In this document: piece by piece, positions 62,756 to 64,000 of the stretch
Position numbering within the stretch: the stretch's first letter is position 1
Layout: each line of letters starts with the position of its first letter
Assembly (NCBI GenBank): GCA_965217265.1
Contig: CBDCHP010000015.1
Location: 62,001-126,000, forward strand
Length of the DNA stretch: 64,000 nucleotides
Origin: JAGRGG01 sp965217265
Lineage (GTDB): Bacteria; Pseudomonadota; Alphaproteobacteria; Geminicoccales; Geminicoccaceae
Direction: 5' to 3'
Position numbers and translations under genes: made by a program
Notes under the pieces: generated by a model
What the model was told of the DNA's origin: nothing
Databases searched by the model: none
Seen by the model: only the letters and a program-made list of their open reading frames with translations

Positions 62756-62834
62756 CGCTCCAGGGCCCCTAGAACGGCCGCGAAGCTTTTTTGCTCCCGT
62801 ACTAGGTTTTGAAGATTGTTGGCGCTCCTAGGCC
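62756..62834. repeat. Right arm of the inverted repeat around the origin
   Basis: Partner of 62107-62185. It includes CGCTCCAGGGCCCCTAGAAC and ends GGCGCTCCTAGGCCCC. Such arms could form a cruciform or mark a past inversion boundary. Its role is unknown. Confidence 0.6.
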
Positions 62835-63061
62835 CCTCCAGGCGCCGGCAAGGGGCATTTCTCGTCCACCCTCTCGATCGCTTGGCCGCCTCCCCGTCTG
62901 CGGCCGAGGCTCGACCGGCGCCGCGCCGGCGGGGCGTTCGAAGGAAACTCGAAGGAAATCGGCTCGGTCGTAGGGGTGCAGAACCGGCCCTCGAACGTCG
63001 AGGTTGCCGGAAAATAATTCACGGTTGGGCCGTTGATTTTGCTACAGAAAATTCCTGAAAC
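62835..63061. other. Spacer between origin and repA2
   Basis: About 230 bp without a recognised gene; a lone AT-rich patch at 63030-63058 precedes the sixth iteron (63062-63078) at the 3' end of repA2. Confidence 0.35.
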
Positions 63062-63092
63062 GCGACCAAACACCCGTAGCTTTCGCCCGGTC

Positions 63093-64000
63093 TCAATCCT
63101 CGGGCTTGGGCAGCCTGACCAGCGATTGACGGCACAGGACCGGCGGCGCGCTGTAGCGCAGGGTCAGGCCCCGGTCGTCGCCCTCGATCCTCGCGCCCGG
63201 GTACTGGGTCTGGACGACGCGCAGCGTGTCGACGAACTTGCCGCGAAAGTCGCGCAGGCGGGTAAAACCGTGACCGAACTGGTCGTAGAGCGCCGTCCAG
63301 GTGACGAACTGCGGCTTCTTCGGGTCGATGCGGTGCAAGCGCTGCGCCAGCCACGCGTAGACGTCGAGCGCCTGCGGCGAGTTGGCGAGGGCCGCCATCG
63401 CCCGCTCATCGAGCGGCACCGCGTGGCCCTGCAGGCTCTCGTAGTAATCCGACGATAAGCGGATCGTCGAGGGCCAGAGCATCGGCTCCTTCGCGTCCTG
63501 GCTCCACAAGTCGAAGGCGCGGACGATCTTCGTGTCGATCTGAAAGGCGCGGCTCGGGCTGATGTCGACCGCGAGCCGCACGGTCGCGGCGGCAAAGCGC
63601 GTCAACTGGTCCTTGAAGCGGCGCAACTCCTGCCCGTTCGGCGGGAAGCCCTGCAAACGGCGGACGAAGGCGGTCAGGCTGTCCTCGACGTCGATCACGG
63701 GCGAGGCGTTCTTCAGCGCCTCGGCGTTGAGGTGGGCGAGCAACAGGCGCGGCCGCGAGCCGAACGGCAGCCCCACCTCGACGTAGGCGCGGCTGCGCGG
63801 GTCGCGGGCGGCGCCCGCCTCCAGCCGGAGCGCCACGGCGCCCTGCCGCCGCTCCCAGACGCGCACCCCCTCGCCGGGGTCGCGATACGGCAGGCTCGTC
63901 TGGCAGAGCACGGTGTGCTGGTAGGCGATCTCCTGGGCCGGGTTGTCGTCGATCTGCACCGCCTTGGCGACGCGGCGCTTTTGCACCCGCGTCGGCGGCT
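63093..64000 (-). CDS. repA: Plasmid replication initiator, RepA_C family, replicon 2 (start beyond window)
   Basis: At least 302 residues; the frame is open to the window edge. A GTG at 63986 is possible, but homology to RepA1 extends upstream of it, so the start is probably outside. Conserved blocks: YQHTVLCQTSLPYRDPGEGV, VGLPFGSRPRLLLAHLNAEA, GHAVPLDERAMAALANSPQA, and LDVYAWLAQRLHRIDPKKPQ. It should bind the iterons located just beyond its 3' end. It is transcribed towards the origin. By eye about half of its residues match RepA1 (50446-51411). Confidence 0.87.
   Translation of the reverse strand, partial: PPTRVQKRRVAKAVQIDDNPAQEIAYQHTVLCQTSLPYRDPGEGVRVWERRQGAVALRLEAGAARDPRSRAYVEVGLPFGSRPRLLLAHLNAEALKNASPVIDVEDSLTAFVRRLQGFPPNGQELRRFKDQLTRFAAATVRLAVDISPSRAFQIDTKIVRAFDLWSQDAKEPMLWPSTIRLSSDYYESLQGHAVPLDERAMAALANSPQALDVYAWLAQRLHRIDPKKPQFVTWTALYDQFGHGFTRLRDFRGKFVDTLRVVQTQYPGARIEGDDRGLTLRYSAPPVLCRQSLVRLPKPED

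Overview
The window is very GC-rich DNA with G or C at most third codon positions. Its gene content is typical of an alphaproteobacterium: glycine betaine, dimethylglycine, creatine and sarcosine genes, a Ti-type TraA fragment, and RepA_C-type replication proteins. Two separate ParA/small protein/RepA modules and an iteron origin indicate a plasmid, or a chromosome-plasmid mosaic, rather than ordinary chromosome. The lineage is my inference; no rRNA or other marker is present and I see no tRNA or rRNA genes.

Layout. 1-1150: end of a solute-binding gene plus an SDR. 1200-6530: mobile debris, with a broken DUF6118-like gene and traA, a three-repeat type I-E CRISPR array, a higBA toxin-antitoxin pair whose operator is split by an IS1-family element, and toxin remnants. 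6530-15850: a MarR/NDH-2/SpoIIAA-like cluster, an RND efflux pair and an SGNH hydrolase. 16000-17300: broken vapBC and brnT. 17366-26184: intact methylated-amine genes (DMGDH-like oxidase, non-pyrrolysine MttB, LysR, glycine betaine-type ABC transporter). 26350-33240: a decayed IS and lysR, an intact creatinase, and a heavily damaged sarcosine oxidase operon soxBDAG. 33456-34850: intact L-serine dehydratase. 35944-41504: intact oligopeptide-type ABC operon. 41533-48845: truncated ggt, vapC and amidase remnants, one intact amidase, and a decayed urea/amide/branched-chain-type ABC operon. 49148-51411: replicon 1 (parA, small partner, repA). 51500-53541: IS5 remnant, gene-fusion scars and a repeated cassette encoding an NAxKHGLRA-type protein. 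53800-60160: a surface/secretion cluster. 60250-64000: a YcgN-like gene and replicon 2 (parA, small partner, iteron origin, repA).

How the genes work together. Creatinase, sarcosine oxidase and serine dehydratase would take creatine to sarcosine, glycine and, through serine, pyruvate, beside glycine betaine uptake and demethylation genes; the sarcosine step now looks dead as read. The damaged genes carry substitution-type stop codons as well as frameshifts and deletions, while long neighbouring genes are clean, so at least part of the decay looks real.

The most interesting unit is 53.8-60.2 kb. It holds a periplasmic C39-type peptidase (FapD-like), an outer-membrane barrel with an N-terminal coiled coil (FapF-like), three small Sec-exported proteins sharing an LxxxQM(D/E)xVxAG motif just after the signal peptide, and two LuxR-family regulators whose receiver domains lack the phospho-acceptor aspartate. 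I propose a Fap-related export or fibre system with unusual substrates.
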